DNA of 64,000 bases, taken from positions 351,649,885 through 351,713,884 of the forward strand of contig NC_135497.1 of assembly GCF_052857255.1 (NCBI RefSeq), given 5' to 3'. The translations under genes and the position numbers were made by a program. Source of the DNA: Amblyomma americanum (Eukaryota > Arthropoda > Arachnida > Ixodida > Ixodidae). Within the stretch, counting starts at the first letter, position 1, and each line of letters opens with the position of its first letter. The notes under the pieces are model-generated. The model was not told where the DNA came from and did not search any database. It saw nothing but the letters and a program-made list of their open reading frames with translations. Below are positions 1 to 13,312 of this stretch, piece after piece.

Positions 1-3000
1 CGGTGCGTGTAAAAGGTGCTGGCATTTCTTCTGCTGCAATTTCCATTTGATGGCGTCACCGCGCTCACCTCTCTTCGTGCATGTGTTCATCTGCGTATGG
101 GCTCTTTCCCGTCCACGCACACACGCCCGGGAACTCCTTTTTTTCTCTCTCTCTCTCTTTCTCTGTCACGCTGAACCCCGCGTCCTTTCTGCTTCGCTTG
201 AGGGACCTTTCCCGTGTCGTCTCTCTGTGGGTCAGATTTGAAATCTGCGACTGTGGCAGTGTGTTTCTCCGCGTCGTCCATTGTGTCGCGCGCATTCACT
301 GGGAACCGTTGTGGGAATGGTTTTCCGGTACGCACTGCTAAGTGGAGCGCTGGACGACTTTTGTTGCGTTCTCGTGCGCTTGCTCCGGGGCCTAATCGAA
401 CACGTGTTTTGTGTCTACCTCCCCGGTTTTGTGTCTACCTCCCCGCGTGCTTGCGTCGCGGAGTGCGTTCTGTGTGCGTAGCGTGCCCGCGCCGGATTTT
501 GCTTCTTCATTTCGATCAAATGCACATTTTGCATTGAGGAAGCGAACAACAGAGTGAAGTGTCTTCCTGCGTCCTGTTTCTTATTGGCTACCTTCCGTGA
601 TCCTTGCTGGTAGACCTCGCGAACGTACCAATCTCTTTAGTTCAGAGAACCTATCGGTGCCTACGCGTCCCCCCCTCCCCCACCCCATTTTTTTATCGCT
701 TTTATGCGGAGCAGTGTGGCGAAACCCCTTCCTTATTTTCGTAAAACTGACGTGTCGCAGCAGACCACAGCGGAAGGAGCAGTCGCTTTCTTCTGAGACG
801 GTGGTGGTTCGGGCTGGTTAGTGCAAACAGTATTTCAAAGGAGCTAAATTTCACTCGGACACAGGGGCGCAGGAAAGGGCGAGCGCTAATTCCAACCGAG
901 CTATTCAGTGAAATGCACACACGTTTTATGCGCGTGCTGGAAGAGTAGACAATAGCGTCAGCAAGAAAACATGGGGCAGATTACTGGGCTTTTCTGTTTT
1001 CTGCTTTGTTCTGGACGTTGAACCAACGCAGTTTCTTACAAGTGGCGGAATTTCCGATGGCCCAACAGCTGCAAAGTGAAGTCGGCGAAAGCCACCGGAA
1101 CACGAGATGGGCTTAACGAGGCTCTCGCGGCTCACGAGCGCCCGGACAAGCAGCGAGAGCGTCGAAGAACCGCCATCCCTCGTGGATGCCGCGCCTCCGA
1201 CGCCGAGTCGGCCGCCCACCCAATGTCGCATGAGCTGGATATCGGCACGTGAGGCAGCGTGAACGATCCCCCGCTGGTGCCGGTGTGGGCCACACAAACG
1301 GCCGGCCGTTTCCTGCGCGCGTTCCGCGAAGCGTCGGCCCGTCCTGCGCCGCCTTGGCGCGTGGCGTGCCTCAGTCGCTTCAGGCTCGTTTTCGGCCCTC
1401 GGCGGCGGAAGGCGAGGACTCGTCAGGTGCGGCCGGCCGGCGTCGTTCTCGTTAAAAAAAAAAAGGGGCGAGGGCGCGGTCTCCGGAAACGTGCCGCCCT
1501 CGTGGGCAGTGGCGGTGGCCGTTTAGGCGCTGACGGCCGGACACTCGTCGCGGCGGCGGCCTCTCGTTTGGCCCCCTCCCAAAGTAGCCCCTAATGATTC
1601 GTATTTAGAGCATCCGGCGGCGCGAGCCCGCTGTCTTAATGCCTCCGCCGAGGGGGGAGGGCGAGCTGTGAAGCGCCGCGCCAACAGCTTGATTACAAGG
1701 CGGCGGGCGACCTGCCCGCCGTGCGCGGCTTTGTCCGCGCCTTGCTCGTCCAGGAGTGCGTTTGTTTTTCCCGCCACGGGCTCGTTACGCGCGACCGTAC
1801 GCCCCGGCCATTGACGGCGGCGCTCGGGGCTCTGTCGCCGGGGGGCTGTCTGCGGTTGCCGGCGGGGGAGCTGCTTTTCACTTGGGCAGCGCGCCCGGGT
1901 CCGGCGCTGATAGATCGGTGCAGGCGCGCCGTGTTGCGCGCGCGCCGAGGCGCTTTCGCCGTCCGAGACGCACTGTTTGGAATGGCCGGGCAGCAGACGT
2001 CGGTGTGGACGCACCGAAAGGTACACACCGGGATCGTTCCCGTTGCGTTTCCACCCCGCTTCGCGCGCGTGTGTACTGGCGGGCTAAAAGCGCGCGGCTA
2101 CGTTCACTTCGCACTGTTTGTTTCTGTGCCTCGTAAGCAAGGTTTATGCCCTTCGATTCGGGCATGGCGCCTCTCCACCGCCTCTTTCTTTTCTTTTTTT
2201 GCGCATTACGATGCTCTGGCAGGCAGTGGCGAAGAATGAAAATGTGTGCGAGGTGCGCCGCGAGGGAGGAACTCTTTTTGAGCGGCACAGCGCGTTCGAC
2301 TCCGGATCTCGGGGTCCGCGCACCGGGGCCCCGAGGCATGGCGACCGCTCGCGCGCAGCCGAGGAGATCCTCGCCCGTGGGCCGAAAGGGCGCGGGAGGG
2401 CAGAACCGCCTTCGCAGATGCAGAGCCTGCGGCGCCCCCGCCGCTCGCCCGGCCTGAGTAAACGTGCTCTGTTTGACTTGTGAATCGGCGATCGGCCATT
2501 CCTTTCCAGCGGGCAGGGCCTCCTCCGATTGCGGTTCCGCCGTAGTTTTGTGCTCCGTGGCAGCGGGACTTCTGCGCAGATACTCGGCTTGTACGGGGAT
2601 TGATGGCAGGCCTCGCCGTGGTGTTGCGTTTATTTTTTGTCTTTCCTCCGTTCTCCTTCCTCGCTTGCTTCGCTGGAAGCAAAGAGCCCTTTCGCGTGCA
2701 TGACTGGGGCTTAACGGATTGTGGCTTCGGGGTTTGTATCCGCTTGGGTGTGTGAAAAATTGATCGCTTTGGCACAGTTTGTACAACACGAGGCAGATAT
2801 GGCAGTCCGTTGAGAGTGGAAATCGCTGGCGGGCGGGACCAAGAAGAGGGCGGCTTGGTGGGCGCCCGAGAGCCCGCTGATGCGATAAAATATGAATTCG
2901 TTTGAGGCTGGGCAGTTGACGCTTGCAGCGGCTGGCCGTTTTTTTTTTATATGCTTATAAAACTTTTCTCCCTGGACGTGCGCTGGTCGGGCTCTTCAGG

Positions 3001-3316
3001 GGTGTACCCGTGCCGCCTGTAGGTTCGTTCAGAAACGTTTCTTTTGTTTGGACGTTGCGCACTTTATTGCATTCGCCCTGTTCTTCTTGGCAGTGTTAGT
3101 GCCATCAATCGCGAAACCTCGTAACGGAGCGACAGCGACGCGCTTCGTTATTAGAGTGGCGTCGCCCTTTCGGTTTTCGTGTTGGTGCGGTGAACGGCAA
3201 AGCTTTTTAGTTTAGGACAGCCAGGCTGGCTCCAGATTACTTTTTGCCATCCAGGCAAGCCGCAGTGGGACGTGGCGAGATCAACCGTCGCGGTAGTGGA
3301 GCCCTTCGTTTTGGTG

Positions 3317-3345
3317 TTTTTTTTTTAATGCGAAAGCATTAGGAG
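3317..3345 (+). repeat. T-run plus tetraloop hairpin, repeat boundary (copy 1)
   Basis: A run of T is followed by TAATGC-GAAA-GCATTA, a perfect 6-bp stem with a GNRA-type loop, and then AGGAGGCCGTGA. The same layout occurs at 20148-20180. It probably marks the end of a dispersed repeat. Confidence 0.5.
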
Positions 3346-4202
3346 GCCGTGACGGCAAAAAAACTGTCCGGCTGCGGCGCCTATGTGAAGCCTCCTCCTA
3401 CCAATTGTGACAGGTGGCGTTTAAAGACGAGTTCCCGCGCACCACCTGCCATCTCTCTTCACGTTCATTTCCTTAAGACCCCCCCCCCCCCCCATTTTGT
3501 AGTATTTAAAAAGGGGCGGGGTTGACATAGAAACTAACCTGTCACCTCTGCACCTTCCACCTGCTGTAACACCCGCTGTAACGGAAATGTCACAACCGGC
3601 TGTAATGAATGAAGCGCTGGCGATAACGACTTGTTAAGTACGTGGCTTAGTGAAGTCGCAAGTAGCGACAGTTGTCAAGCTGCAGAACATCGTACAGGAA
3701 GGGGGAGGGCGAAGAAGAGTGATCTCGCATTTCCTTTGGTCGCCCCGGTAAATTTCAGATCGGTTGGTTCCCTTTCTTCGGAGTGGCTCAGGCGTCTCCA
3801 AACGGGGTGATTCGGCGGTGATAAAGCGAGAGGCGAAGATGTAGGCGATGAAGACAGGGAAATATATGTACAAAAAGTATACAAAGGCAAACTGTGAGTT
3901 ACACAAGTGAAGTCACAAAGACATAACACTTGAAGATCTTACTTATCGACCGAAGGTTTCGGTTACAGCCTAGCTTTCTTTAAGTGCGCGCTAAGCTACA
4001 TAGACTGCTGTGTGATGCTTTTTCGTCCCATTTTAAAGGTGCCGTCAATAACAAAGCTGGGGCGGTCATTCGGTGTGGCCCGCCTCATGCTTCCATAAAC
4101 CAACGAGATCCTCGTGCAGCCCCTGACGGTTGGGCAAAACCTCGAACCCAGAGCTATCGTGATGAAAACAAGCAAATAGGATTCAAATCTCTTTCCACAC
4201 TT

Positions 4203-4300
4203 GAATGGATTGATGAATACGGCTGAACCCTTTAAATCGGGCGGTGACTCAAGCCACCTAGCCATGGCTTGTGAAATTTTACTCCTGTCTTGCTTTTAAC
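4203..4300 (-). repeat. LINE 3'-end-like repeat, copy 1
   Basis: Read on the minus strand it contains a self-complementary GGTGGCTTGAGCCACC-like stem, here with a mismatch, followed by GGGTTCAGCCGTAT and a degenerate ATCC tail. Copy 2 at 30141-30240 matches over about 90 bp. A stem followed by a short tandem tail is typical of the 3' ends of some non-LTR retrotransposons. The family is inferred, not identified. Confidence 0.55.
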
Positions 4301-4879
4301 CACCAATCATATAACCTTCGCTTGGTTACTTCTACCCGCTTAAAGGGGTTGTGAAGGGGGCTCTAATAAAGTAGGGGCATGCCTGGAATATTGAAGCACG
4401 CCGCTTCACGAATAGTGTCCAGCAAGGATTTTTAAAATGCGCTTTGTAGAAGCTCAGTTATCTGTAGTTAAAATTTGAATTTCAGCGATCTTCGCGCCTT
4501 TCCCTCTCCTCTCGTCACTTTTTACACGCTGGAAGGTAGGCGCTCCTTCGCCGACCCCCCTCTGGGAGTGGAGCTTCCCGACTCGCCGGAGCTAAGCGGC
4601 TTATGGCCGCAGCCATGGTAGCTACCTGACGTCTCAGAGAATCTAACCAATGGCCACCTCTCACCTTGTCTACGCAGATGCGGTGGACGGAGGAGGGTGC
4701 GGGCATGAAAAAGTCGCCGGAAAGGGCTCGCCAACTTTGACGCGTGATTGTGGGTCGTCTGCTGCGTGTAGAAGAGAATTGTTTGGCTCTGGTTTTCATG
4801 GCAACACAGTGCAGTGATTAAGTGAGTTAATGTGCTCTCCCTCGGAAGGCGTTTGAGAGCCCCCTTTTAAAATCCACTT

Positions 4880-5620
4880 TCCCTTCACTATCCTTAAAAC
4901 CCCAATGCCTTGGGTAAGTCAGCCCCGCTGCCTTCCACTGTAGGGTGAAGCCCTTTACAGAAAAGTATCAAGTGTTCCGCCGTTTACTCCTCCTCTCCGC
5001 ACGCAACGCACAACGTGTCTATCTCGTGGTACCTGACTCTATATGTCTTAGTCCGCAAAACTCCCGTCCTGGCCTCAAACAACAAAGAGCTTCCCCTACA
5101 ATTATCATAGATATTTTCTTTGACAATTTCCTGTTTAATGGTCCGGTATGTTCCCAGTGCCGATTTCGTCAGCATCCCTGTTTTCCACAGAGCTCTCTCT
5201 GTTCTTTAACCTTTTTCTTAACCGATAATTGCTGATTTGCCCCCTTACTGCTGTCCAGATATTTGCTTGTCAATTTTCTAGTTCGCTTTCTCCATTTCGT
5301 GTCAACATTCTTTATATACAGGTATCTGAAAACTTTCCTAGCCCACTGCTTTTCCTCCATCTTTCTCAATCGTTCCTCAAATGCTATCTTACTGCTAGCC
5401 TCTCTGCTCTCGAAAGACGCCCATCCCATATCACCCTGTACCCCCTGATTTGGTGTATTGCCACGTGCTCCCAAAGCTAACCTCCCTACTCTCCGTTGTT
5501 TAATTTCTAGCCTTAAACTTCTCCCTTCCCACTTCTGCCCCCAGTGGACATTTTTCAGCGAGTCCTCGGCTGTTGTCAGCGTGTTTGCAGTCGTGAGACT
5601 TTCGAGGGCCACCATACACG
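4880..5620 (-). pseudogene. Non-LTR retrotransposon (LINE) C-terminal remnant
   Basis: On the minus strand, 5615-5169 reads as an open frame that includes MGWASFESREASSKIAFEER, then RKMEEKQWARKVFRYLY. A second frame at 5175-4984 contains YDNCRGSSLLFEARTGVLRT and then CVACGEEE. After a stop codon the same frame goes on with TAEHLILFCKGLHPTVEGSG. This order (WA-R-VFRYLY, RGS-LLFEAR-G-LRT, a CxxC...H...C knuckle) matches the region after the reverse transcriptase of tick LINE proteins annotated as 'tick transposon'. The frame change near 5175 and the in-frame stop near 4983 show it is dead. The reverse transcriptase domain itself is not present, as expected for a truncated piece or one cut by rearrangement. 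Confidence 0.75.
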
Positions 5621-5955
5621 CTAGCTAATTTGTTACCGTGGCCGTGATGGGGGAAGGGCCAGTGTAGCGATGGAGTGGGACAAGAGAAAGGGGGAAGGAC
5701 AGAGAGGAATGTCAGCTGCCACCGTTTGTGGCAACGCAACGCACTGCGCGCATACTCTTCGCTGAGACGCCGGAAATAGTTGCTTGAGCTGCTCGCCCGC
5801 TGCTTTCTTGGTTCTGACGGCACACCTGCTTTCACTGAGCAGTGAAGGGCCCATCGGTGTGTCCACTCGGGGGGAGGGTTTTGCATGCCTGGCGGCCTAA
5901 GCGGAGAAGTTGCAAGAGGGCTTTGCGCAGCACGTTGGTGTTCACCCCTTCATAC

Positions 5956-6105
<150 letters not shown>

Positions 6106-6169
6106 CTGTTGTGAGGAAGGCGCTGTGAACCAGAAGCAATATACTTATAAAGTAGACTGACACACGCTT

Positions 6170-6550
6170 AAAAACGTAACAAGGCTTTACTGACGGTTCG
6201 ACTGGAGACCAGTCTTCTTCAGAGTGCTACATGATTATTTGAGGCGAGTATTTATTTATTGGGGTTGGAAGAAGGCTGCTACAATGCGCCCAAGTTAACC
6301 CCTCCCCCCCCCCCCCCAAAAAAAAAAGAGAAAAAGTTACAAGATTGGCACCTATGGGCTTGGGGCGTTATGAGTCAGCTTTTTTTTTTGTTAGTTGGGG
6401 GGGGGGGTTAACTCGGGCGCATTGTAGCAGCCTTCTTGCAACCCCAATAAATAAGTACTCGCCTCAAGTAACCATGTAGCGCTCTGAAGAAGACTCCAGA
6501 CTCTGAAGAAGACTCCAGTCGAACCGTCAGTAAAGCCTTGTTACGTTTTT
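6170..6550. repeat. Foldback inverted-repeat element
   Basis: The left arm (6170-6317) begins AAAAACGTAACAAGGCTTTA and runs through GCTACAATGCGCCC to a C run. The right arm (6397-6550) is its near-perfect reverse complement, from a G run to CCTTGTTACGTTTTT. The loop is about 80 bp. The right arm has an extra 18-bp tandem copy of GAAGAAGACTCCAGACTCT. The structure fits a foldback element or MITE, or a head-to-head insertion of two copies. Confidence 0.9.
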
Positions 6551-8534
6551 GGCGTCGTAAATGAACGGGCGCCGTTATAGCCCGTCACTTTTTTTTTTTT
6601 CATTTCGTCTTAATCAGAACGCGACCGCAGCAGCCGGGGGTGGTTGCTCCATGCCCAGTAGCAGCCCGCCACAGGCACTGGACTACAGGCACGTTAGCGC
6701 CTAAAACTCGACCGGCTGTCTGGGCTGGGCGGTGCCTAGGTTGAGCAGTCAGCAGCTCTGCGAGTCGGGAGCTCCATGAGTGAGAACAGGCGAGCTGTCA
6801 CCATCCTCCACAGATGCGTCGCCGACACAGACGTTCGCAGGCTCGATTGGCGACAGCCTGTCAGAAACAGTGTGTCGGCCTGCGGGAGGCCGGTTGCCGG
6901 CGAATGTCGCCAGCATGATTGTACGTCAGCTGTCGTTTGAGGCGGAGAGGGCGGTCCAGGGTACACGGCTCTAGATGAATTGGTAGAAATTGAGCGGAAT
7001 GACTTCGACGCTGAAAAGGTATCTCATATGTAGCGTGTATTTTGTTCATGACGGAGTCACTCGTTCGACTCCTGTGCATCGTATTTTAAAGAGATAACAT
7101 GTCTGAAAAACGCAGCCATCGCAAAGATTCTAGCCCATGTGATTGCTTATAAACACGAGACCATGTAGACTGGCATTAATTGGCTCTACGAGCTGCTGGC
7201 GAGGCAGACAGTTAGCTGTTGATGTTATCACACAAATTACAAGTTAGGTTATTGGGGCAGCCAAATTCGTTTGTCGCTTCTTCGACCTCCTCCGAATCCT
7301 TACAAGAAGCAATTGACGGCGACTGCAATTTATTTGCAGCAGCAATTTAATTCCGAAATCAGCGACCAGCGGCTTGTCCAAAATGCGCGGTAGAAGTCAC
7401 CGCTTGGGCACGTCCCAAAGTATTTGTGCCAAGAATCCTATAGATGCCTCTGAGGGTTTCGAAGTGTGCGGGCGACGTGTTCTCTGTGCAACCGAATATG
7501 GAGAAGCAGTAAGGGAAGCGTTACCCTGGGACATGGTACGCTGCAAGTGTAGAGAACGCTTTCACGTATTTTAAATATACGCGACGGTCCATGCTCTGGC
7601 TTTTCGACACTGCGCTATGCACTCATGCCTCGTTGATGTGGACACTTCGGTTGCGAAACAAAACTGTCCATAAAGCGAACTCTCCGTAATACCGAATCAC
7701 GAAGAAAAAGAAACAGCTCATGATTAATGTCTCCTTCTGTGCGTAGTGGCGGGCAATGAAGCAGTTAATGCACAAGGTCTTAAAAACTCCCAATACCGTT
7801 GTCCTGGTTGCCATTATTTTGTAAAGTAATGTGCGCGGCCGGTGACTTCTAGCGGTGCACTTTGCTGGAACGAACACTCTGGGAATCTCAGCAAAGAACT
7901 TTTTTCTTCACTCTTCTGTTCGGGGGTTGCCGTAAGTGTGGCACTACACGGCTCAGCCTTAACTCTTTGGACGCTAGGGACTTTCCACCTAGGCTGCACA
8001 TCCACACATACAGCTTGCTGTCACAGCCTCTGCATGGGAACAGCTCAGCTGCCGCTGAACTGCATGAGAGAGTGGTTTGCTCGGTACCTTCCCGTGAAAT
8101 CCAGTTCGTCCTTCCGATCGTCTGGTCACTTAACGTGCGGACCATTGATGAATAATTCTGCTGTTGCATTGTGTCGCTATTATTAACGCCCGTTTTTATC
8201 TCCCTGCTGGCTTCTGCGCTTAAACGAGTTTTTTTTTTTCTATCTCTCGCAATTTCACTGTTTGCTTGTTGTTTATACGTTTCTTTATGCGCGCGAGGGG
8301 GTGGGGTGGGGGTAGATTTGTGCCTGTACTAGACGAAATAAAGGCTTTCGCGTATATTTAGACGGTGGGAAATGTCGCCGAGTCATCCGATACGTTGGCA
8401 CCCTGGACCGGCGTTTTCTCAGCGGACCGTTTCAATTTAGTCCAGCCGATTTCAGTTGGAACGCAACTGTGCTGTGGACGATGCTCGGCTGCAGTGTTTT
8501 CGCGATGCTCACCCCCGCGCCGTTCTCTTCGCAG

Positions 8535-8667
8535 GCGAGCAAGGGCCCCATGGTGGCTCCGCCCCACCCGGGCTCCCCGCTCAACTTCGTGGTGTACAAC
8601 GAGCCCTTCTCGCAGCCGCCGCCCGCGCACATGGGCATCCCGCCGGTCCACATCGACCCCAAGACGG
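8535..8667 (+). CDS. pan: TCF/pangolin exon: central region ending in the DPKTG motif
   Basis: This internal exon encodes about 44 residues rich in Pro, with the stretches SPLNFVVYNEPFSQ and IDPKTG. In TCF/LEF proteins the DPKTGIPRP motif lies in the central regulatory region, between the N-terminal beta-catenin-binding domain and the HMG box, where Groucho/TLE co-repressors bind in known family members. The acceptor is a CT-rich tract ending TTCGCAG before 8535, and the donor is GTAAGT at 8668. The exon enters in phase 0 and ends after the first base of a Gly codon, which is completed by the exon at 13559 to continue GIPRP exactly as in the family. TCFs are nuclear HMG-box effectors of Wnt signalling. 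Confidence 0.88.
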
Positions 8668-9561
8668 GTAAGTGTCCTGTCACTCTGCGCCAGGGGAATC
8701 CCCCAAGGTGGAGCAGATTTCCCGGTCCAGGACGAATTTTTCTTTAACTGCGAAGTTTCCGAGAAAGCTGTGTAGCTTTCCTTTGTAGCTGTATGGCTGC
8801 GCACGGGTGGATGTCAATGAGCAATTACTCCCTTATTACCAGTGGTGCTCCAGCTGCTCCATTTGCGCCATTCTGATACATCCGCATTTTGCTGCTCCAA
8901 AAGCGGCCGATTGACCAATATTGCGCCTCAGCCGCGCCACAAAGAAGACGTGGTCACGGGAAAACGACTATTTTTGGAACCATTCAGGCTTTCAGTTGTC
9001 AACCTAGTAAGACGTTTCCGCAGTTGGCAATCCAAGGTGGGCTGGCTTGTGGTAGAATTTAGCAGGCAGTTCATTCGCCACATGGAGGAAGGAACGAGCT
9101 CAGGAGAGGTGATTAAGTCATATTTTTTGAAGCCGCCTGCCCCCTGCTCCCCCTCTACTTGGCCACCGGCTCAGCGCGCTTGCGCATGCGCAGCAGGCGA
9201 CGCCCAGCGTTATTGGCTGCACCTTCGGCCAAAGATTCCCAATTGTGCTTGCAAAAGTGCATGACTGGCGGCACATTTTTTGGCGTGCAGCTCGGATAGC
9301 GAGAGGCTCTCCGGAGTTTACCTTGCTTCGTGTTCGCGCATCATGTCGGTTACATGAAAATGTTGCATGTCAGTGAACCCTGAAGCGGACTGAAGAAGTC
9401 ATATCTTCTGGGTTGAGCAACAAAAGCTTGTAGAAGGTCCAACGAGGTCAAGCTTTGTTGGAACAAGGGAATTTCAGCCCTGCTGATTCACATTGCGCTC
9501 TTGATGAATTTGTGAAAAATTCCAAGAAGCGTTGAGATAGTGGCAACCTGAAAAAGAATGG

Positions 9562-9783
9562 AGTGGTTATGGCGCTTGACTGCTGGCCCGAAAGACGCGG
9601 GTTTGATCCCGGCCACGGCAGTCGAATTTCGATGGAGGCGAAATGCTAGAGGCCCGTGTACTGTGCGGTGTCAGTGCAGGTTAAAGAACCCCAGGCGGTC
9701 GAAATTTCTGGAGTCCTTCACTACGGCGTCCCTCATAGCCCGAGTCGCTTTGGGACGTTAAGCCCCCATAAACCAAACCAAAC
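9562..9783 (+). repeat. Ruka-like tRNA-derived SINE, 5'-truncated
   Basis: The element starts at AGTGGTTATGGCGC, so the first bases of the tRNA-like head are missing. The B box GGTTTGATCCC and the body (GATGGAGGCGAAAT, AGAGGCCCGTGTACTGTG, AAAGAACCCCAGG, GGGACGTTAAGCCCCC) match the other copies in the window. A perfect 12-bp direct repeat GAAAAAGAATGG flanks it at 9550-9561 and 9784-9795, which marks a target-site duplication from LINE-mediated insertion. It lies in the sense orientation of the TCF gene. Confidence 0.9.
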
Positions 9784-10139
9784 GAAAAAGAATGGTTCAG
9801 GTGTGTCCTTAGGAGTGCAAGCCAGTGCCAGCACTAATAAAATGTCTTGTCACTGATTTTTTTTTTTTGTGAGCACCTTTCTTGTTTTTTTCTTCCTAGC
9901 TACACATGGCTGAACCTGATTTTGTTAGTTACAAACTCCTTTATTCCGTTCGTGCTGCTACCGGGTTGCTCCGTGCAGAATTATTGTTCTGATAAAAAGG
10001 TGCTCCAAAATGGATATTTTTCTGCTCCAAAAATTGCTCCATGACTTGACATGGCTGGGCGGCCACTGTTATTACAAATCTACCCCACCTTGGGGGATTC
10101 CCCTAAACGTTTGACCAACACTGTTCCCACTTGGTCAAT

Positions 10140-11350
10140 TCGCTCTCGCCCTTCCATAAGCCTGCCGTCTCAGCGACAGCCTACGGGAGTGCGGGAAGGT
10201 TACCTCTTTCAGGTAGCCCGCATCACAGGTTGGCGACGCCCCTCGCGGTGGCATCGCCCGGGAGCCGTTCGGGAGGCCCGCGGTGTCGCGACCGCCGAGC
10301 CGCGGGTTACAGCGCAAGGGGGAAAGGGGTGCAGCAGCCCGAGCCCGCGCGCTTCCATCTTTCGGGGCCGAAATGCAATTTTCCGCAGTGCTCGAGGCGG
10401 GGTAATTTTCCAACTCCGCGGTGGCGGCAGGGGAGAACCCAAGTAGGCGCCGGGATCGAAGGGGATCCGGCGTCTTATTTCGGGCCGGCGGGAAAACGTC
10501 GTTAGGTGCGCGCAAAAGCCCTCCTCCTGTTATCGTATCGACGAGGCTCGCGAAGAAACTTTGGTGGCTGGAATGCGGAGCAAAACGAGCGGCCCCGTTC
10601 GCCGCTGTCGCGCAATCTGATTTCGCCGCCGCTGATCCGATCCCGCTCCTCGGCGCGGCATCCTTGGCGTCTTGTTGGCTAACCGCATTGGGCACCGACG
10701 CCCTGCCCGTCTTTTCGCGTCTTGGTTTTCGTTGCGCGGAGGGGGGCTCGAGCGCCGGAGGTTTTCGTGGCGTTTCGAGTGCCGCGGTAGACGACCGGAC
10801 GCGCCTTTTGCGCGCAGACGGGTTCGGAGGCGGTGTAGGCTGGGAAGAAGAAAAAAACTGCACAAGGGCGGGCACCATCTGTGGTTGTTGCGGCGCCCAC
10901 ACCGCTCGCTGTGCCCGAGATCGCTCGTTATTCTGGCGGCCGGGTCGAGTGTCTTCCGCCTGGTCGTATCGGCTCACGGAGCCCGTATCGCGACGTTTGG
11001 CGTCGCGGGGGCGTCGTGATCGGGTGACTGTCGTCGTGTCGCAACTGGGAACAAGGGGCCGGTGCGCGGCAGACATCGCGCGGGGAGATGGGCGGCGGCA
11101 TTAGTCGAGCCCGCGACTCGATAACGGCGGACACGGCCCGTATAGTGGCGCGTATGCGGAGCTACCCGATAGGGGCTGCGTGGACGCGCAGATAGTGGTC
11201 TCCCGCGGCCGCAGCGGGGCTCGCCCAGACGCGGCGTAACGGTCTTTCGCCGCGTACGGAAGGGGGGACCCACCGAGGTCCGGTTCCCTCTCCGATAAGC
11301 GCATTAGCGTCGCTTACGTATCTCCGACGGCCGGCCGGCTACCGTCGCGC
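10140..11350. other. CpG-dense intronic block
   Basis: CG dinucleotides are very frequent compared with the sequence on either side. Open frames of up to about 313 codons exist on both strands, but they overlap each other and show no domain, so I read them as a consequence of composition. The block could be an unmethylated island or regulatory element, or a piece of a GC-rich repeat. Nothing in it decides between these. Confidence 0.4.
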
Positions 11351-13312
11351 TGGTCTCTGGGCCGTGCCCGGAAGGCCGCACCGAGGAGAGCGGCTGCTGA
11401 TTCCAGTGACAGATCTGCGCTGCCTCGCTGAGGGGGGCTGCGCGCCGACAGGATGCCGGTGTAAGACCGGCAGCGCGCGTTTCTTGCAGCCTGCCGTCCT
11501 GACCCGTGCAGTCCTTTGAGCGTAACGCCCTTTAAACGGTCCTGATCATTAGAACGACCCTGTCCGAGTCCTCTCCAGAAAAGAATAATCTGTACCCTGA
11601 TGCTCATTTGACCGTATTGGGAGCGTGTGAAATGTGCGTGGCTGCTGTTAGTTCATCCGTAGCCTTCACGTAGCCTTGTGGCGATGTGCACAGAGCGCGG
11701 CGCGTTTGAGTAATGCATTTTCTAACGGTTAGTTTCCTGCGCCACACGAGTGAGGAAAATGTTTAATGCGTGCAGGAAATCGCAGTTAGTTGAGTGGGCC
11801 CTCATCCCAGGAGCGCATTGGCTTTTGCCGTCGCTCTTGCCCGGTTCACCAGGAAAAGCTGCTCTTCCGAATTTGTGCTGGGCAGCGCCGCTTCCCAGTC
11901 CTCAGTTGTTGATGCTTGCAATACCCGGGACGTTCTGGCATTCCCGTACCATGTGTTATAAGTTAGACACTTTACCGCAGAAGGCGCAGTGCGGATCGTA
12001 TGATTTTGGAAACATCAGCTGTATTTCACTGGGTTTTTGCCTGGGACACACGCTCACAACTTTTTTTTGTCGTTTCGATACGCTGATAAAGGACAGAAGA
12101 GAGGGCGCCACATCCATTTCACTGGGTCGTTAATGAAGTTCGCTCAAGCCGCTTCTTGCTCGGCCATCCCTGGTCACCTCCTGCTCACTCTTCCGAATGG
12201 CACTGCGTCCTCTGGTGCACGCTTGCGACGTCAGCCGACTTCTAGCACAGCCAGTTACGCAAGGTACCGTGATTAGCGCGTTTTTAACGAAACACTAATG
12301 CCAGCTTCAGCACGCGGGCAGAAAATGCGCAGCTTGAATTCAGGCATATCGACCCCCCGCGCATTCCTCCATACACGCAGTAAAAAGAGGCCGGCGCGCA
12401 CTTTACAGGGAGGGACAAACGGGCAGAGTTGCTCCTTCCGATCGCGTCTCTGTTTCTCGCCGCCGTGGATCGGCGCCTGGGCGGCTGCGGTGGCGCTTGC
12501 CTTGTTTTGCCGCGAACCGTTGCGCGCGCGTGTTGTGTGCCCCTCGCGAGCGCGCAGTCCACCCGGCCGCCTCTGGCTGGCTGCTGCAAATATTTACGCC
12601 TTGGCTGGAGGCCCGCGGGGCCCCTTCTGCCCCCCCCCCCCCCCCCTTTTTTTTTAAAGGGGGGGGGGGGTGCGTTCGGCCTTGCAAACGGCCGCCGCGC
12701 TTCCGGCACGCCTCCTCTCGGACCCGGGCTCGCCTGCTTTCCTTTCCACCGGCGCGGAGTGTAAATATTTTTGGCTGCGCCGCTGCTTCACCCTCCCGTG
12801 CCGGGCATCTGAGCGTGCCGTCGGCGCCATTTGGACGACACGCCGGAGGTCGGCGTCGCCACCGGGAGCGTTACACGTGCTGTATGCAAATCCCTGGTGG
12901 TCAAAGGAAAGGTGCAGCAATTGTCGCGTTCTCGGTGGACACCCGAACCGCGCCGTGAGGGAAGGTATGAAGCAGGGTCTGAAATGAGGCAGACAGCGTG
13001 AGGTTCTGTAATGGACATTGACAGTGGATGGGAGTCTCTGCATTTCGCCTCCGTTGCAATGCGGTGCAAAAGCCAGCAATGTCTCTCTGCAGCGGTTACG
13101 CTTTCTCTGCAAAGCGACGCAAGTGTTTCTCATATAAAGGCGACTGTGGACGATGTGTCTATATTAGACACCGGGAGTGGTGGTTTTCTCGTGACTCGCA
13201 CTGCACTTTTCCCGCGGCGTCTGCAGTAACGCGAACGAGTGCCGTGTGGGTCGTGCTGCTTGGCTGCAATTGTCAAACTCTTGTTGAGCACGCTTTTCTT
13301 TGACTGCACCTT

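Noticed and set aside
1878..2789. Open frame of 303 codons on the minus strand
   Set aside because: Same reason: GC-rich composition, overlapping frames on both strands, no recognisable domain.
10135..11076. Open frame of 313 codons on the minus strand
   Set aside because: It lies in a CpG-dense block where equally long frames exist on the other strand. The protein is low-complexity Arg/Ala/Pro without any motif and there is no splice or promoter support.
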